Source of the DNA: Mucilaginibacter phyllosphaerae
GTDB taxonomy: Bacteria; Bacteroidota; Bacteroidia; Sphingobacteriales; Sphingobacteriaceae
Assembly (NCBI RefSeq): GCF_004378255.1
Contig: NZ_SNQG01000001.1
Coordinates: 620,001-684,000, forward strand
Direction of reading: 5' to 3'
Length of the DNA stretch: 64,000 bases
Below are positions 16,250 to 25,588 of this stretch, piece by piece; the stretch's first letter is position 1, and each line of letters opens with the position of its first letter. The notes under the pieces are model-generated. The model searched no databases. It was not told the origin of the DNA and worked only from the letters and a program-made list of their open reading frames with translations. The position numbers and the translations under genes are program-made.

Positions 16250-18871
16250 ATGCCGATTAAAGGAAACCAGTTCAGATCAAATAGCTTTAAAGAAGAGAAC
16301 GAGCCGCGCAAACCGGGTTCAAAAAACAATGCGGGTGGCGAAAGGCCGGGAAGGGAAAGAATATCAAAGCCGATTGCAGAACGCCTGCCCGTGTTTGACC
16401 TGCGCGACGGCCGCGCCATCAAGATCATCGGCCTGTTTTTTTTGGTGCTATCCGTATTTTTCCTCATCGCCTTTACCTCCTATATTTTTACCTGGCAGCA
16501 AGATCAGAGCTACGTATCTAAGGCAAACGGCGGCTGGGGCAACCTGTTTAAAACCAGTAAAGAACTTTTAGAGAACGGTGTTAACAGCCCCATGGTTGAT
16601 AACTGGCTGGGCAAGTTTGGCGCGCTGCTATCCAATCAGTTTATATTTGAGTGGTTTGGTGTGGCATCTTTTCTGTTTGTATTTGTATTTTTCATCATCG
16701 GGTACCGGCTGCTGTTTAAGATCAGGCTTTTTTCGGTAAGTAAAATGCTGGCCTATACTTTTTTTGCCATCATATTCACCTCAGTTACCATTGGTTTTTT
16801 TCATGCCTTTATTATTGATTATCCCCATTTTTTAGAAGGCAACTTCGGCTTTTGGACCAACCGCTTGTTAGCGGCACAGGTGGGCCAGTCGGGCACCGGT
16901 TTTATCCTGATATTTTTGGCCTTAACGGTACTCATCATCGCTTATAACATCGATTTTAAATTACCGCAGCGCAAAGATAAAGCCACCCCGCTAACCCCGG
17001 CAGATGGCGAGGCATCGCCAGAACCGGTAGAACTGGTGGACGAAGAGATTTCTTTACCGGTAGAGTGGCCCCGTAACGGCGGCAACCGGGTTAAAGATAT
17101 GCTGGCAGCACAGGGCGCAGCCGCCGAGCCCCTGAAGCAGGAACCTTTGCAGCAAATGCCGCTGCAACAGCAACCGCTGCAGCAAACCCCGGTTTATCAT
17201 GAACCGGTGGTTTTAAAACCCGAGGTAAGCCACGAGCCGCAGGAGGAAACAGAGATCCCGCTGACCATTGATGTAGAGCGCCCGATGCCTATCCTCAACA
17301 TCGAAAAAAGTGACGACGACAAGGCCAAAAGCCTGGTAGAGCAGTTTGGCATGTATGACCATAAGCTGGACCTCGCATCCTACAAATACCCCGGCATAGA
17401 TCTTTTAGAGAACTACGGCGCGGCCAAAATAGCCGTAAATTCAGAAGAGCTGGAAGCCAACAAAAACAAAATTGTTGAAACGCTTAACCACTACAACATC
17501 GAGATAGATAAGATAAAAGCCACCATAGGCCCAACGGTTACCCTGTACGAGATCATCCCGGCGCCGGGCGTGCGCATCTCCAAGATCAAAAACCTGGAGG
17601 ACGACATCGCCCTGAGCCTTGCCGCTTTGGGCATCCGTATTATTGCGCCGATGCCGGGCAAGGGCACCATCGGTATAGAGGTACCCAACCAAAATCCCGA
17701 AATGGTTTCCATGCGCTCTATCCTGGCTACCGAAAAATGGCAGAACAATACCATGGACCTGCCCATCGCCCTGGGCAAAACCATATCTAACGAGGTATTT
17801 ATTGCCGATTTGGCCAAGATGCCCCACTTACTGGTGGCGGGTGCTACCGGCCAGGGTAAATCTGTCGGTATCAACTCCATACTGGTATCCCTGTTGTATA
17901 AAAAACACCCTGCCGAGCTTAAGTTTGTACTGGTTGACCCTAAAAAGGTGGAGCTTACCCTCTTCCGCAAGATAGAAAGGCACTTTTTGGCCAAACTGCC
18001 CGATGAGGCGGACGCCATTATCACCGATACCAAAAAAGTGGTGAACACGCTTAATTCGCTTTGTATAGAGATGGACCAGCGCTACGACCTGCTGAAGGAT
18101 GCCCAGGTGCGTAACTTAAAAGAATACAACACCAAGTTTGTAAACCGCAAAATAAGCGACCCCGAAAAACACCGCTACCTGCCATTCATCGTACTGGTGA
18201 TTGATGAGTTTGCCGATTTGATGATGACCGCCGGTAAAGAGGTGGAGCAGCCCATTGCGCGTATTGCCCAGCTGGCCCGTGCGGTAGGCATCCACCTGGT
18301 TATTGCAACGCAAAGGCCATCGGTTAATGTAATTACGGGTACCATCAAGGCCAATTTCCCGGCCCGTTTGGCTTTCCGGGTGTTATCCAAGATCGATTCG
18401 CGCACCATTCTGGATGCCGGCGGCGCCGATCAGCTAATTGGGCGCGGCGATATGCTGCTCTCTACCGGCAGCGACCTCATCCGTTTACAGTGTGCCTTTG
18501 TAGATACCCCCGAAGTAGAGCGTATATCTGATTTTATTGGCAACCAGCGCGGTTACCCATCGGCCATGTTCCTGCCCGAATATGTGGGCGAAGGCGAAGC
18601 AGGCAGCAGCGCTAAAGAATACGACCCGGACGACCGCGACCCGATGTTTGAGGATGCCGCGCGGCTCATCGTGCTGCATCAGCAAGGCTCTACCTCGCTC
18701 ATCCAGCGTAAAATGAAGCTGGGTTACAACCGTGCAGGCCGCATCATCGACCAGCTGGAAGCGGCAGGTATTGTAGGCCCGTTTGAAGGCAGCAAGGCCC
18801 GCGATGTGCTTTACCCGGATGAATACAGCCTGGAGCGCTACCTGGAAGAACTGCAAAAACCACGCGATTAA
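16250..18871 (+). CDS. ftsK: FtsK/SpoIIIE DNA translocase
   Basis: The 873-residue septal DNA pump for chromosome segregation. The basic N-terminus is followed by about four transmembrane helices (roughly 60-240), then a low-complexity Pro/Gln-rich linker (about 290-345, with repeated QQxPLQQ). The motor has Walker A GATGQGKS and Walker B VLVIDEFADL. A C-terminal winged-helix gamma domain (about 800-865, QRKMKLGYNRAGRIID) reads polar DNA sequences. The linker is shorter than in E. coli FtsK. A LolA-like carrier follows 81 bases downstream. Confidence 0.95.
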   Translation: MPIKGNQFRSNSFKEENEPRKPGSKNNAGGERPGRERISKPIAERLPVFDLRDGRAIKIIGLFFLVLSVFFLIAFTSYIFTWQQDQSYVSKANGGWGNLFKTSKELLENGVNSPMVDNWLGKFGALLSNQFIFEWFGVASFLFVFVFFIIGYRLLFKIRLFSVSKMLAYTFFAIIFTSVTIGFFHAFIIDYPHFLEGNFGFWTNRLLAAQVGQSGTGFILIFLALTVLIIAYNIDFKLPQRKDKATPLTPADGEASPEPVELVDEEISLPVEWPRNGGNRVKDMLAAQGAAAEPLKQEPLQQMPLQQQPLQQTPVYHEPVVLKPEVSHEPQEETEIPLTIDVERPMPILNIEKSDDDKAKSLVEQFGMYDHKLDLASYKYPGIDLLENYGAAKIAVNSEELEANKNKIVETLNHYNIEIDKIKATIGPTVTLYEIIPAPGVRISKIKNLEDDIALSLAALGIRIIAPMPGKGTIGIEVPNQNPEMVSMRSILATEKWQNNTMDLPIALGKTISNEVFIADLAKMPHLLVAGATGQGKSVGINSILVSLLYKKHPAELKFVLVDPKKVELTLFRKIERHFLAKLPDEADAIITDTKKVVNTLNSLCIEMDQRYDLLKDAQVRNLKEYNTKFVNRKISDPEKHRYLPFIVLVIDEFADLMMTAGKEVEQPIARIAQLARAVGIHLVIATQRPSVNVITGTIKANFPARLAFRVLSKIDSRTILDAGGADQLIGRGDMLLSTGSDLIRLQCAFVDTPEVERISDFIGNQRGYPSAMFLPEYVGEGEAGSSAKEYDPDDRDPMFEDAARLIVLHQQGSTSLIQRKMKLGYNRAGRIIDQLEAAGIVGPFEGSKARDVLYPDEYSLERYLEELQKPRD

Positions 18872-18895
18872 ACCAATTTAGTTTGCATCACTCTA

Positions 18896-18918
18896 AACCA
18901 TTACAAGCCGTAATGGTT
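18896..18918. other. Hairpin between ftsK and the LolA-like gene
   Basis: Nine perfect pairs (aaccattac with gtaatggtt) close a five-base loop. No T-run follows, so it is more likely a processing or attenuation structure than a terminator. The role is unproven. Confidence 0.35.
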
Positions 18919-18952
18919 AAATGCCTGTAAGCTTTAAAATGTACAACCACCC

Positions 18953-19624
18953 ATGAAAAGATTTTTTTTATACCTGATAATATCTGCCATAGCCGCCACC
19001 CCGGCCTTTGCCCAAAAGGATGCGGATGCAAAGCTTATTTTAAATAAATTAAGCAAGCAGTACCGCACCTATGATGCGGTTAAAACCGATTTTACGCTAA
19101 CCATTGATAACCAGCAGGCCAACATCAAAGAAACCCAAACCGGCACGCTGCTATCGCGCTCAAAAAGCAACAAATACAAGGTTACACTGTATGCGCCCGG
19201 CAAAAAAACGGTAACGCAGGATATCATCAGCGATGGTAAAAACCAATGGACCTACCTTAAGGATGCCAACGAGGTGCAGTTGAGCGCGGCAGATAACAGC
19301 GAGGAAGCATTTAACCCCGCAAAGATATTTACCATGTACGAAACCGGCTATAAGTATATTTATACCGGCCAGCAAAAATTAGCAGGTAAAACCTACCAGG
19401 TGATAGACCTGACGCCCGAAGACGGCAAAAAAACTTTTTTTAAGGTACGCCTGATGATAGATAAAACTAAAAATCAACTGTATAGCGCGCAGATATTTGA
19501 TAAAAATGGCAGTAAATATACCTACGCCCTGCGCAGTTTTACGCCTAATTACAAAGTAACCGATGCGGCCTTTACTTTTGATAAAAAAGCATACCCGGGT
19601 GTAGAGGTGGTAGACTTGAGATAA
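18953..19624 (+). CDS. LolA-like outer-membrane lipoprotein carrier
   Basis: The 223-residue periplasmic protein has a signal peptide ending AFAQ near residue 21. It has the LolA fold features of an unclosed beta-barrel: repeated beta segments such as KYKVTLYAPGKK, DGKNQWTYLKDANEV and FKVRLMIDKTKNQL. LolA ferries lipoproteins from the inner membrane to the outer-membrane acceptor. The gene follows ftsK in the same direction, an arrangement also familiar from other bacteria. LolB is usually absent in this phylum. Confidence 0.85.
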   Translation: MKRFFLYLIISAIAATPAFAQKDADAKLILNKLSKQYRTYDAVKTDFTLTIDNQQANIKETQTGTLLSRSKSNKYKVTLYAPGKKTVTQDIISDGKNQWTYLKDANEVQLSAADNSEEAFNPAKIFTMYETGYKYIYTGQQKLAGKTYQVIDLTPEDGKKTFFKVRLMIDKTKNQLYSAQIFDKNGSKYTYALRSFTPNYKVTDAAFTFDKKAYPGVEVVDLR

Positions 19625-19651
19625 AAACTTAAGTTTTGTGATCCGGATAAA

Positions 19652-19873
19652 TTACATATCGGCAGCGCGTGTACGGCTGCGTTTGATGTAGTTACGAAAA
19701 TCGAGCACGATACCGGCAAAAAAGTAAAAGATAAGCGGGAAACCAACCGCCAGGAACGAGGAGTAGATAAAAAACAGCCTGATCTTGGCGATAGAGATAT
19801 TAAAACGCTCGCCAAGGTAAGTGCATACCCCAAAAGAGTAGCGCTCAAAAAAGGTGATTATCCGTTGTAACAT
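19652..19873 (-). CDS. PspC-domain small membrane protein
   Basis: The 73-residue protein resembles a PspC domain: GVCTYLGERFNISIAKIRL followed by one long transmembrane stretch (about 33-57) and a basic tail. PspC proteins sense or respond to envelope stress; a short stand-alone version is common in Bacteroidetes. Its start lies one base after the stop of the DUF2851 gene, so they are co-transcribed. Confidence 0.72.
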   Translation of the reverse strand: MLQRIITFFERYSFGVCTYLGERFNISIAKIRLFFIYSSFLAVGFPLIFYFFAGIVLDFRNYIKRSRTRAADM

Positions 19874-19874
19874 A

Positions 19875-21161
19875 TCAATTGGGTTTTAGTATTTTAATTC
19901 CAACGCTGCATTGCAGGCATTTTTTATGGTTACAGTAACTATTTTTCAGTTCGAGCAGGGCCTGAGATTCAAACGCTGTTTTAGTATTTACCCCTAAGTT
20001 AGCAAAATCTGTGATAATATTATTCTGCTCTGCCGGAATATTTTCCAGCAATTTTAATGCCCGGCTTACAAAGTGCTGCAATTTAAGGTGCCTGCCATAG
20101 CTAAACAGAAACAGCGCTACCGTATTAAGCAGTATGGTATCTACAGAAGCAGGCCCCAAACTTTTGGCTGCCGGTTTAGATTGTGTATCAAAACGGTAAT
20201 GTGTTTCCCAATAATTGCACACCTTAATATTGCTGAACAGGCTGCGCAGCTCCTTCACTTCGGGCACTTCCAGTATTTTAGAGAACAGGTGGTTAGCCTG
20301 CACTATCAGCGCCGCAAACTGTGCCAGCCTGATAGTTGGGAAGTTTTGGGGCCGCATCCGCAGAAATTTCCATAAGTGGTTCTCTATGGGCTGCAGGCTG
20401 TATTTTTTAGCCAGGTAATCGTATTCCTTTTTTAAGCTGCGCGGATAATCATCCTGCAGGTTATCGGTTAAAAAGCCCGCCTGCCCAAATATCAGCGCCT
20501 CTATCTGCATGGCGTTATTTTTGTTTTTGGCCAGGATGCTTTGCGGTAACGATCTGGCCATTAGCTCAAACGGCAGCGCGTTGGTTTTAAAGCCGAAGTT
20601 GGCTGCCAGGAACTGGTAAAAGGTTTCCTCCCAGTCGCCCCGGTTTACATGAAGGGCAGCAATTACCGCTTCCGATCGTTTTTCCAATCGCTCTACCAGG
20701 ATCCTTGTCAGCCAGTTTTGCATGGTCAGCCCGTCAACGGTGGCAATAGATGCTTCGCAGGGGATAATGGTTTGGTTGCCGAATACCAGATTATGGTAGC
20801 GGTTATATAGCTCTGCCGAGATGCGGTCATGCAGTTCCAGCGTGGGTACACGTTTACCATCGGTGCGCATCAGCGGCTCATCATCGCGGTAAACCACATG
20901 CAGTATCACATTGTCGTAAGCATTATCGGTAGTGTGGCCGTGTTTGTACCAGTCGGACGAGGAGATATGCAACTCGGCACTGCCTGCCCAGGTAGTTTCG
21001 CCGATACGGATGCGTGCATTTTGGAAATCGGCGCCGGCATGGCTGTTATGCAACCCGGCAGACAGCACCTCCAGCTCCTCACCTTCGGTGGTACGCAGGT
21101 TTATCCGGTTAAACAGGCGAAACTTCCAGATGTAGTGCAAAAAGTCTTCGGTGAAAAGCAT
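19875..21161 (-). CDS. DUF2851 family protein
   Basis: The 428-residue soluble protein begins MLFTEDFLHYIWKF, typical of the DUF2851 family found in Bacteroidetes. The AGADFQNARIRI and WAGSAELHISSSDWYKHGH segments near residues 43-75 are the best conserved and hold His and Asp residues that look like a metal or active site. The C-terminus has a CxxC pair (CNHKKCLQC). The function is not established. It heads a two-gene unit with the PspC-like gene. Confidence 0.85.
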   Translation of the reverse strand: MLFTEDFLHYIWKFRLFNRINLRTTEGEELEVLSAGLHNSHAGADFQNARIRIGETTWAGSAELHISSSDWYKHGHTTDNAYDNVILHVVYRDDEPLMRTDGKRVPTLELHDRISAELYNRYHNLVFGNQTIIPCEASIATVDGLTMQNWLTRILVERLEKRSEAVIAALHVNRGDWEETFYQFLAANFGFKTNALPFELMARSLPQSILAKNKNNAMQIEALIFGQAGFLTDNLQDDYPRSLKKEYDYLAKKYSLQPIENHLWKFLRMRPQNFPTIRLAQFAALIVQANHLFSKILEVPEVKELRSLFSNIKVCNYWETHYRFDTQSKPAAKSLGPASVDTILLNTVALFLFSYGRHLKLQHFVSRALKLLENIPAEQNNIITDFANLGVNTKTAFESQALLELKNSYCNHKKCLQCSVGIKILKPN

Positions 21162-21248
21162 CAGGCAAGATAATTAAATCAGAACCGGGATGAAACAGTT
21201 TTTTTTGACGGAATGATTTTGTGCCTTTAGCCTATCCGCTATTAATGG

Positions 21249-21277
21249 TAGAAGTTTTCAACTTCTACCTAAAACCG
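21249..21277. repeat. Partial copy of the palindromic repeat
   Basis: It contains gtagaagtt-ttc-aacttctac, a perfect nine-base-pair hairpin with a ttc loop, followed by ctaaaacc. It matches the first half of the 69-base units at 21315-21452, with tac/gta in place of cg. Confidence 0.7.
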
Positions 21278-21314
21278 GGGCTGATGTCAGTCTTGTCGAG
21301 GACTTAGCAAAGCT

Positions 21315-21452
21315 CTTCACTGGTCGAAGTTTTCAACTTCGTCCTAAAACCAGGCAAGCATTCTGCTTGCGTAAGTTGAAAGCCTTCACTGGTCGAAGTT
21401 TTCAACTTCGTCCTAAAACCAGGCAAGCATTCTGCTTGCGTAAGCTGAAAGC
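21315..21452. repeat. Two tandem 69-base REP-like units
   Basis: Units at 21315-21383 and 21384-21452 are identical except for one t/c change. Each unit carries two perfect hairpins with the same ttc loop: gaagtt-ttc-aacttc and caagca-ttc-tgcttg. Such paired palindromes in intergenic DNA resemble REP/BIME elements mobilised by RAYT transposases. No such transposase is in the window. Confidence 0.85.
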
Positions 21453-21603
21453 TTACAGAATTTTAGGTCCAGGTTACGCTACGCTAAACCTGTACCAGTG
21501 CAAGAGGGGCATGCAAGAAATTAACGAAGAAGGATTCCTTATATCTCTATATCTGCAGACGAAATATTTTTTATCCTTATCTTGCGCCAAAACCCCAGAT
21601 CTG

Positions 21604-22899
21604 ATGAACACAACTGCCATTCCCGAACCGCAAACCAACCAAAGCCGTGTATGGTCGATCGTCGGTGGCTCGTTGGGCAACCTGGTAGAGTGGTACGACT
21701 GGTATGTATATTCGGCCTTCTCGCTTTACTTTGCGGGCTCTTTTTTCCCTAAGGGCAACCTTACCGCGCAATTGCTGAATACGGCAGGCATCTTTGCCAT
21801 CGGCTTTTTAATGCGCCCCATAGGCGGCTGGCTGATGGGTACCTTTGCCGATAAGCACGGGCGTAAAAAGGCGCTCACTTTTTCGGTTTTGCTGATGAGT
21901 GCCGGGTCGTTATTGATAGCCATTACGCCGGGTTACAAGCAAATTGGCATTGCGGCGCCTATCCTGCTGGTGCTGGCAAGGGTTATCCAGGGCATCAGCG
22001 TTGGCGGCGAGTACGGCACCAGCGCCACCTACCTGAGTGAAATGGCCACCAAAAAAGATCGCGGCTTTTATTCCAGCTTTCAATACGTTACCCTTATTAT
22101 GGGGCAGCTGCTTGCACTGGGCGTGCTGATATTGCTGCAACGCATCTTCCTGACCGAGGCGCAGCTGCATTCCTGGGGCTGGCGCATCCCTTTCGGCATC
22201 GGCGCCATGCTGGCGGTTATTGTAATGTATTTAAGGCGCAGTTTGCAGGAATCTGTAACCATTGATAAGAAACATATCAGCGCACGCGGCTCTCTCAAAG
22301 CACTGGCCGAACACCCTAAGGCCATATTTACCGTGATAGGCCTTACCATTGGCGGCACCGTGGCATTTTATACTTTTACTACCTACATGCAAAAGTTTTT
22401 GGTAAACACCAACGGTTTTACCAAAAACGAGGCGACGCTGATATCCAGTTTAACGCTGATTATTTTTATGCTGATACAGCCGCTTTATGGCTGGGTATCT
22501 GACCGTGTGGGCCGTAAGCCCATGCTGAAAACTTTTGGCATACTGGGTACGCTTACCACCATCCCTATCCTTACTTACCTGAGCCAAACCCACAACTTTT
22601 GGGTAGCTTTCGGGCTGATCATGCTTGCCTTACTGATTGTGAGCAACTATACCGCCATCAACGCCGTAGTAAAGGCCGAACTGTTCCCGGCGCATATCCG
22701 TGCTTTGGGGGTTGGGTTTCCGTATGCCATTGCGGTATCTATCTTCGGGGGCTCGGCCGAGTATATTGCCCTGATGTTTAAAGGCTACGGCCACGAAGAA
22801 TGGTTTTACTGGTACGTTACCGGCTGCATCGTGGTATCGCTGGTGGTTTATACCAGCATGATAGATACGAAGAAACATTCAAAAATAGAACACGATTAA
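21604..22899 (+). CDS. MHS-family major facilitator transporter
   Basis: The start at ATG 21604 gives a 431-residue, 12-helix permease beginning with a polar N-terminus and GNLVEWYDWYVYSAF. The frame extends upstream through the repeats, but that part is not protein-like. The loop motif GTFADKHGRKKAL is the MFS signature between helices 2 and 3, and a second copy (GWVSDRVGRKPML) marks the other half. The MHS group imports organic acids or osmolytes with protons (KgtP, ProP). The substrate is uncertain. Its last codons lie in a duplicated 67-base sequence. Confidence 0.9.
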   Translation: MNTTAIPEPQTNQSRVWSIVGGSLGNLVEWYDWYVYSAFSLYFAGSFFPKGNLTAQLLNTAGIFAIGFLMRPIGGWLMGTFADKHGRKKALTFSVLLMSAGSLLIAITPGYKQIGIAAPILLVLARVIQGISVGGEYGTSATYLSEMATKKDRGFYSSFQYVTLIMGQLLALGVLILLQRIFLTEAQLHSWGWRIPFGIGAMLAVIVMYLRRSLQESVTIDKKHISARGSLKALAEHPKAIFTVIGLTIGGTVAFYTFTTYMQKFLVNTNGFTKNEATLISSLTLIIFMLIQPLYGWVSDRVGRKPMLKTFGILGTLTTIPILTYLSQTHNFWVAFGLIMLALLIVSNYTAINAVVKAELFPAHIRALGVGFPYAIAVSIFGGSAEYIALMFKGYGHEEWFYWYVTGCIVVSLVVYTSMIDTKKHSKIEHD

Positions 22900-23045
22900 A
22901 AGATTTTAAGATGGGCAGGATTCAGGATTTGCAGTGGTGTCAAATTTGAAGTCGTGTACATCAATAGGAGAATAACGGGAAACATTCAAAAATAGAACAC
23001 GATTAAAAGATTGTAAGATGGGCAGGATTTAGGATTTGCAGTGGT
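22872..23045. repeat. Direct duplication across the transporter stop codon
   Basis: The 67-base sequence at 22872-22938 recurs at 22979-23045 with two mismatches, a period of 107 bases. The first copy contains the last codons and stop of the transporter; the second is outside it. It includes gattttaagatgggcaggat, a motif echoed at 53038-53061. Confidence 0.85.
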
Positions 23046-23170
23046 ATTTTAGGGATTTTTATCGGCTTTTTATTTTGTGATTTTTCGGGGACGTTTTTTG
23101 GTGATTTAAGGGCGTTTTTTGGTCGTTTCAGGGTCGCTGAAAGTGGCGTTTTTTGCGGTAAAAAGCGCAT

Positions 23171-23905
23171 CTATTTTGATACTAACCCGGATATGACATT
23201 GATGCTTAAAGCCACTATTGCAGTGTTAAATGCAAAGGCGATAAGCCCGTGCCCCCAGGCCAAACGGCGGATCTGTTTGGAGGAGATCTCCACATCAGAT
23301 ACCTGAAAAGTCATGCCGATAACGAAAGAAAAATACACAAAGTCCAGATAATCAGGGTCTTTTTCATCCCCCGGGAATTCAAGGCCGCCAACGGATGTTT
23401 TTTTATCGCCTACCGTGTTATAATACAGATGGGCATACCGCATGGTGAACACGGAATGTACTAACCACCAGGATATTACCACCGCCGACATAGCCAGTAC
23501 AACCGCCCCTGCAACCGCATCTTCCGACTGGTTTTTGGTTGATTTTAACAGCAGAAATATGGCCAGCAAGCTTACCAGCGATGCCACCATTACAAACAAA
23601 AATATAGTGAACCGGCTGCTATCCTGCAAGCTGGCAATCTTACGGATCTCTTTTGGATGTGCCCACAAAATGGTAATCCAATCGAGCACAATAATACTGG
23701 ATGCAATTGATATCCAGGTAATTAACGTAACTGCCGGCACCGATGGATTGTGCCGGGCAAAAAAGAAAGTTACCGCCCCTATCAGCAACGATATGTAGAG
23801 CCTGTAGTGGGCATCCAGCCGGAGCAGCAGGTTCTTTCTGGGTTCGGTTACGTTTTTCAATGGGTTGACAGATAATGATTTATAAAAATAAAGGTAAGCT
23901 ATCAA
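23171..23905 (-). CDS. DUF1345 family membrane protein
   Basis: The 244-residue protein has about five or six transmembrane helices. The C-terminal half contains the family mark DYLDFVYFSFVIGMTFQVSDVEI, cited here only to LDFVYFSFVIGMTFQ, then GLIAFAFNTAIVALSIN. The function of DUF1345 is unknown. No ATG precedes the first helix: the open frame begins at TTG 23905, and a second TTG at 23860 is an alternative start, so the N-terminus is uncertain. Confidence 0.82.
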   Translation of the reverse strand: MIAYLYFYKSLSVNPLKNVTEPRKNLLLRLDAHYRLYISLLIGAVTFFFARHNPSVPAVTLITWISIASSIIVLDWITILWAHPKEIRKIASLQDSSRFTIFLFVMVASLVSLLAIFLLLKSTKNQSEDAVAGAVVLAMSAVVISWWLVHSVFTMRYAHLYYNTVGDKKTSVGGLEFPGDEKDPDYLDFVYFSFVIGMTFQVSDVEISSKQIRRLAWGHGLIAFAFNTAIVALSINVISGLVSK

Positions 23906-23952
23906 ATATACATTTGGCCTGCGGAATGTTATGCATCAACCAAAAACTATAT

Positions 23953-24153
23953 TTAATCTTCTTCTACAATTTCGGCTACGCGGCCTACCTGCCCGTCTTC
24001 CAGCCGCACTTTTATGCCGCGGGAATGATAGGAAGCGCTGGTTAACAGATCTTTAACTATGCCCCGGGTTAATTTGCCGCTGCGCTGATCTTTTTTTAGG
24101 ATAATGTCTACTTCCAGTCCGGGGTATATTTCTGCTCTGTTACGTCCGTGCAT
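23953..24153 (-). CDS. YwbE family protein
   Basis: The 66-residue soluble protein matches the YwbE family along its length: GLEVDIILKKDQRSGKLTRG and SRGIKVRLEDGQVGRV. The fold is probably a small beta-barrel (KOW-like). It lies 31 bases after the argH stop in the same direction. The family is conserved in Firmicutes and Bacteroidetes with no settled function. Confidence 0.88.
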   Translation of the reverse strand: MHGRNRAEIYPGLEVDIILKKDQRSGKLTRGIVKDLLTSASYHSRGIKVRLEDGQVGRVAEIVEED

Positions 24154-24184
24154 GATCTATTTGGATTATACCGATTTGAATAAA

Positions 24185-25519
24185 CTATTTTACCAGCCAG
24201 CTGATGGCATCCTCAACCTTCTTAAAATCAAAGCTTTGGATAATCTTATCCATCGCATTGGTTATTTGCTCATTCTGCAGGTTACCTATACTGCCTTCGT
24301 GTGTATGGCTAACCGTTTTTTCGGGGTTAAAGTTACCTGCCTCAATATCCAATCCTATTTGTTTATAGGCATCACGAAAAGGCGTGCCATTCAATACAGC
24401 TTTGTTAACTTCCTCTACACTAAACAGATAAGTATATTTAGGGTCATCCAGTATGTTTTTGTTTACGCTGATGTTTTGCAGCATAAAGGTTGCCATTTGC
24501 AGGCAGTCTATCAGATCGGTAAACGCCGGGAAAAGTAATTCCTTCAACAATTGCAGCTCGCGGTGATAGCCCGATGGCAGGTTGGTGGTCATCAGTGCCA
24601 CATCATTTGGCAAGGCCTGCAGGCGGTTGCATTTACCGCGCATAATTTCCCAAACATCGGGGTTTTTTTTGTGCGGCATAATGCTGCTGCCGGTGGTCAG
24701 GTTTTCTGGGTAGCTTACAAAGGCAAAGTTCTGGCTTAGGTAAAGGCACTGATCCATAGCCATTTTGGCTAAAGTTGCCGCTATGGATGACAGCGCCTGG
24801 GCAATAATACGCTCGGTTTTACCGCGGCCCATTTGGGCATAAACCACATTATGATTAAGGCTCTCAAAACCAAGCAGTTCGGTAGTCATGGTACGATTTA
24901 GCGGGAACGAAGAGCCATACCCGGCAGCCGAGCCTAATGGGTTTTTATTAGTAATCTTCCAGGCGGCTAAAACCATTTCCAGGTCGTCTGCCAACCCTTC
25001 AGCGTAGGCGCCAAACCATAAACCGAATGACGACGGCATCGCTACCTGCAAGTGCGTATAGCCGGGCAAAAGCACCTCTTTATGCTCTTCACTTAGCTGT
25101 ATCAGCTGCCTAAAAAGCGTATCTGTTTCGGTAACTACCTGCTGTAACTGGTGGCGAAAAAATAATTTCAAGTCGACCAGAACCTGGTCATTGCGTGATC
25201 TGCCGCTATGAATTTTTTTACCGGCCTCGCCTATGCGCCGGGTAAGCAGCATCTCTACCTGCGAGTGCACATCTTCCACATCAGGTTCTATCTCAAAGTT
25301 ATCATGCTCTATTTCAAGGTACAAGGCTTTCAATTCCTGCTGCACAAGCATCAGGTCGGCAGCATCCATCAGGCCTATAGATTCCAGCATCCGGGTGTGG
25401 GCAAGCGACCCCAGCACATCAAAAGCCGCCATTTGCCTGTCCAGTTCGCGGTCGCGGCCAACGGTAAAATTTTCTACCAGCTTATCAACGTTAGTGGTTT
25501 TCTGCCATAATTTTGCCAT
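24185..25519 (-). CDS. argH: Argininosuccinate lyase
   Basis: The last step of arginine synthesis: argininosuccinate is split to arginine and fumarate. The ATG at 25519 gives 444 residues (MAKLWQK); a TTG two codons earlier is less likely. The fumarase-superfamily signature GSSIMPHKKNP lies at about 277-287 with the flexible catalytic serine (Ser278 or 279). His156 is in GYTHLQVAMPSS and HSGRSRNDQV is near residue 104. It is preceded on the same strand by an M20 deacylase, also an arginine-pathway candidate. Confidence 0.96.
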   Translation of the reverse strand: MAKLWQKTTNVDKLVENFTVGRDRELDRQMAAFDVLGSLAHTRMLESIGLMDAADLMLVQQELKALYLEIEHDNFEIEPDVEDVHSQVEMLLTRRIGEAGKKIHSGRSRNDQVLVDLKLFFRHQLQQVVTETDTLFRQLIQLSEEHKEVLLPGYTHLQVAMPSSFGLWFGAYAEGLADDLEMVLAAWKITNKNPLGSAAGYGSSFPLNRTMTTELLGFESLNHNVVYAQMGRGKTERIIAQALSSIAATLAKMAMDQCLYLSQNFAFVSYPENLTTGSSIMPHKKNPDVWEIMRGKCNRLQALPNDVALMTTNLPSGYHRELQLLKELLFPAFTDLIDCLQMATFMLQNISVNKNILDDPKYTYLFSVEEVNKAVLNGTPFRDAYKQIGLDIEAGNFNPEKTVSHTHEGSIGNLQNEQITNAMDKIIQSFDFKKVEDAISWLVK

Positions 25520-25588
25520 GCACAAATATAGAATTAAATGCGTTTTGTCTTGAACCGTGATTTAAAAACAGGCCTTGTAGTTTTTTTC

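Larger units (their letters stand above)
21162..21603. other. 442-base intergenic region with palindromic repeats
   Basis: No gene is supported here although a reading frame runs open from 21367 into the transporter. The region contains one partial and two full copies of a palindromic repeat (see 21249-21277 and 21315-21452). The rest shows no recognisable feature. Confidence 0.6.

Noticed and set aside
21315..21452. CRISPR-like repeat
   Set aside because: Only two directly adjacent units are present, without unique spacers and without cas genes. Internal palindromes point to REP-like elements.
21367..21603. N-terminal extension of the MHS transporter
   Set aside because: The extension is the translation of the palindromic repeats and is not protein-like. 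ATG 21604 gives the normal family N-terminus.
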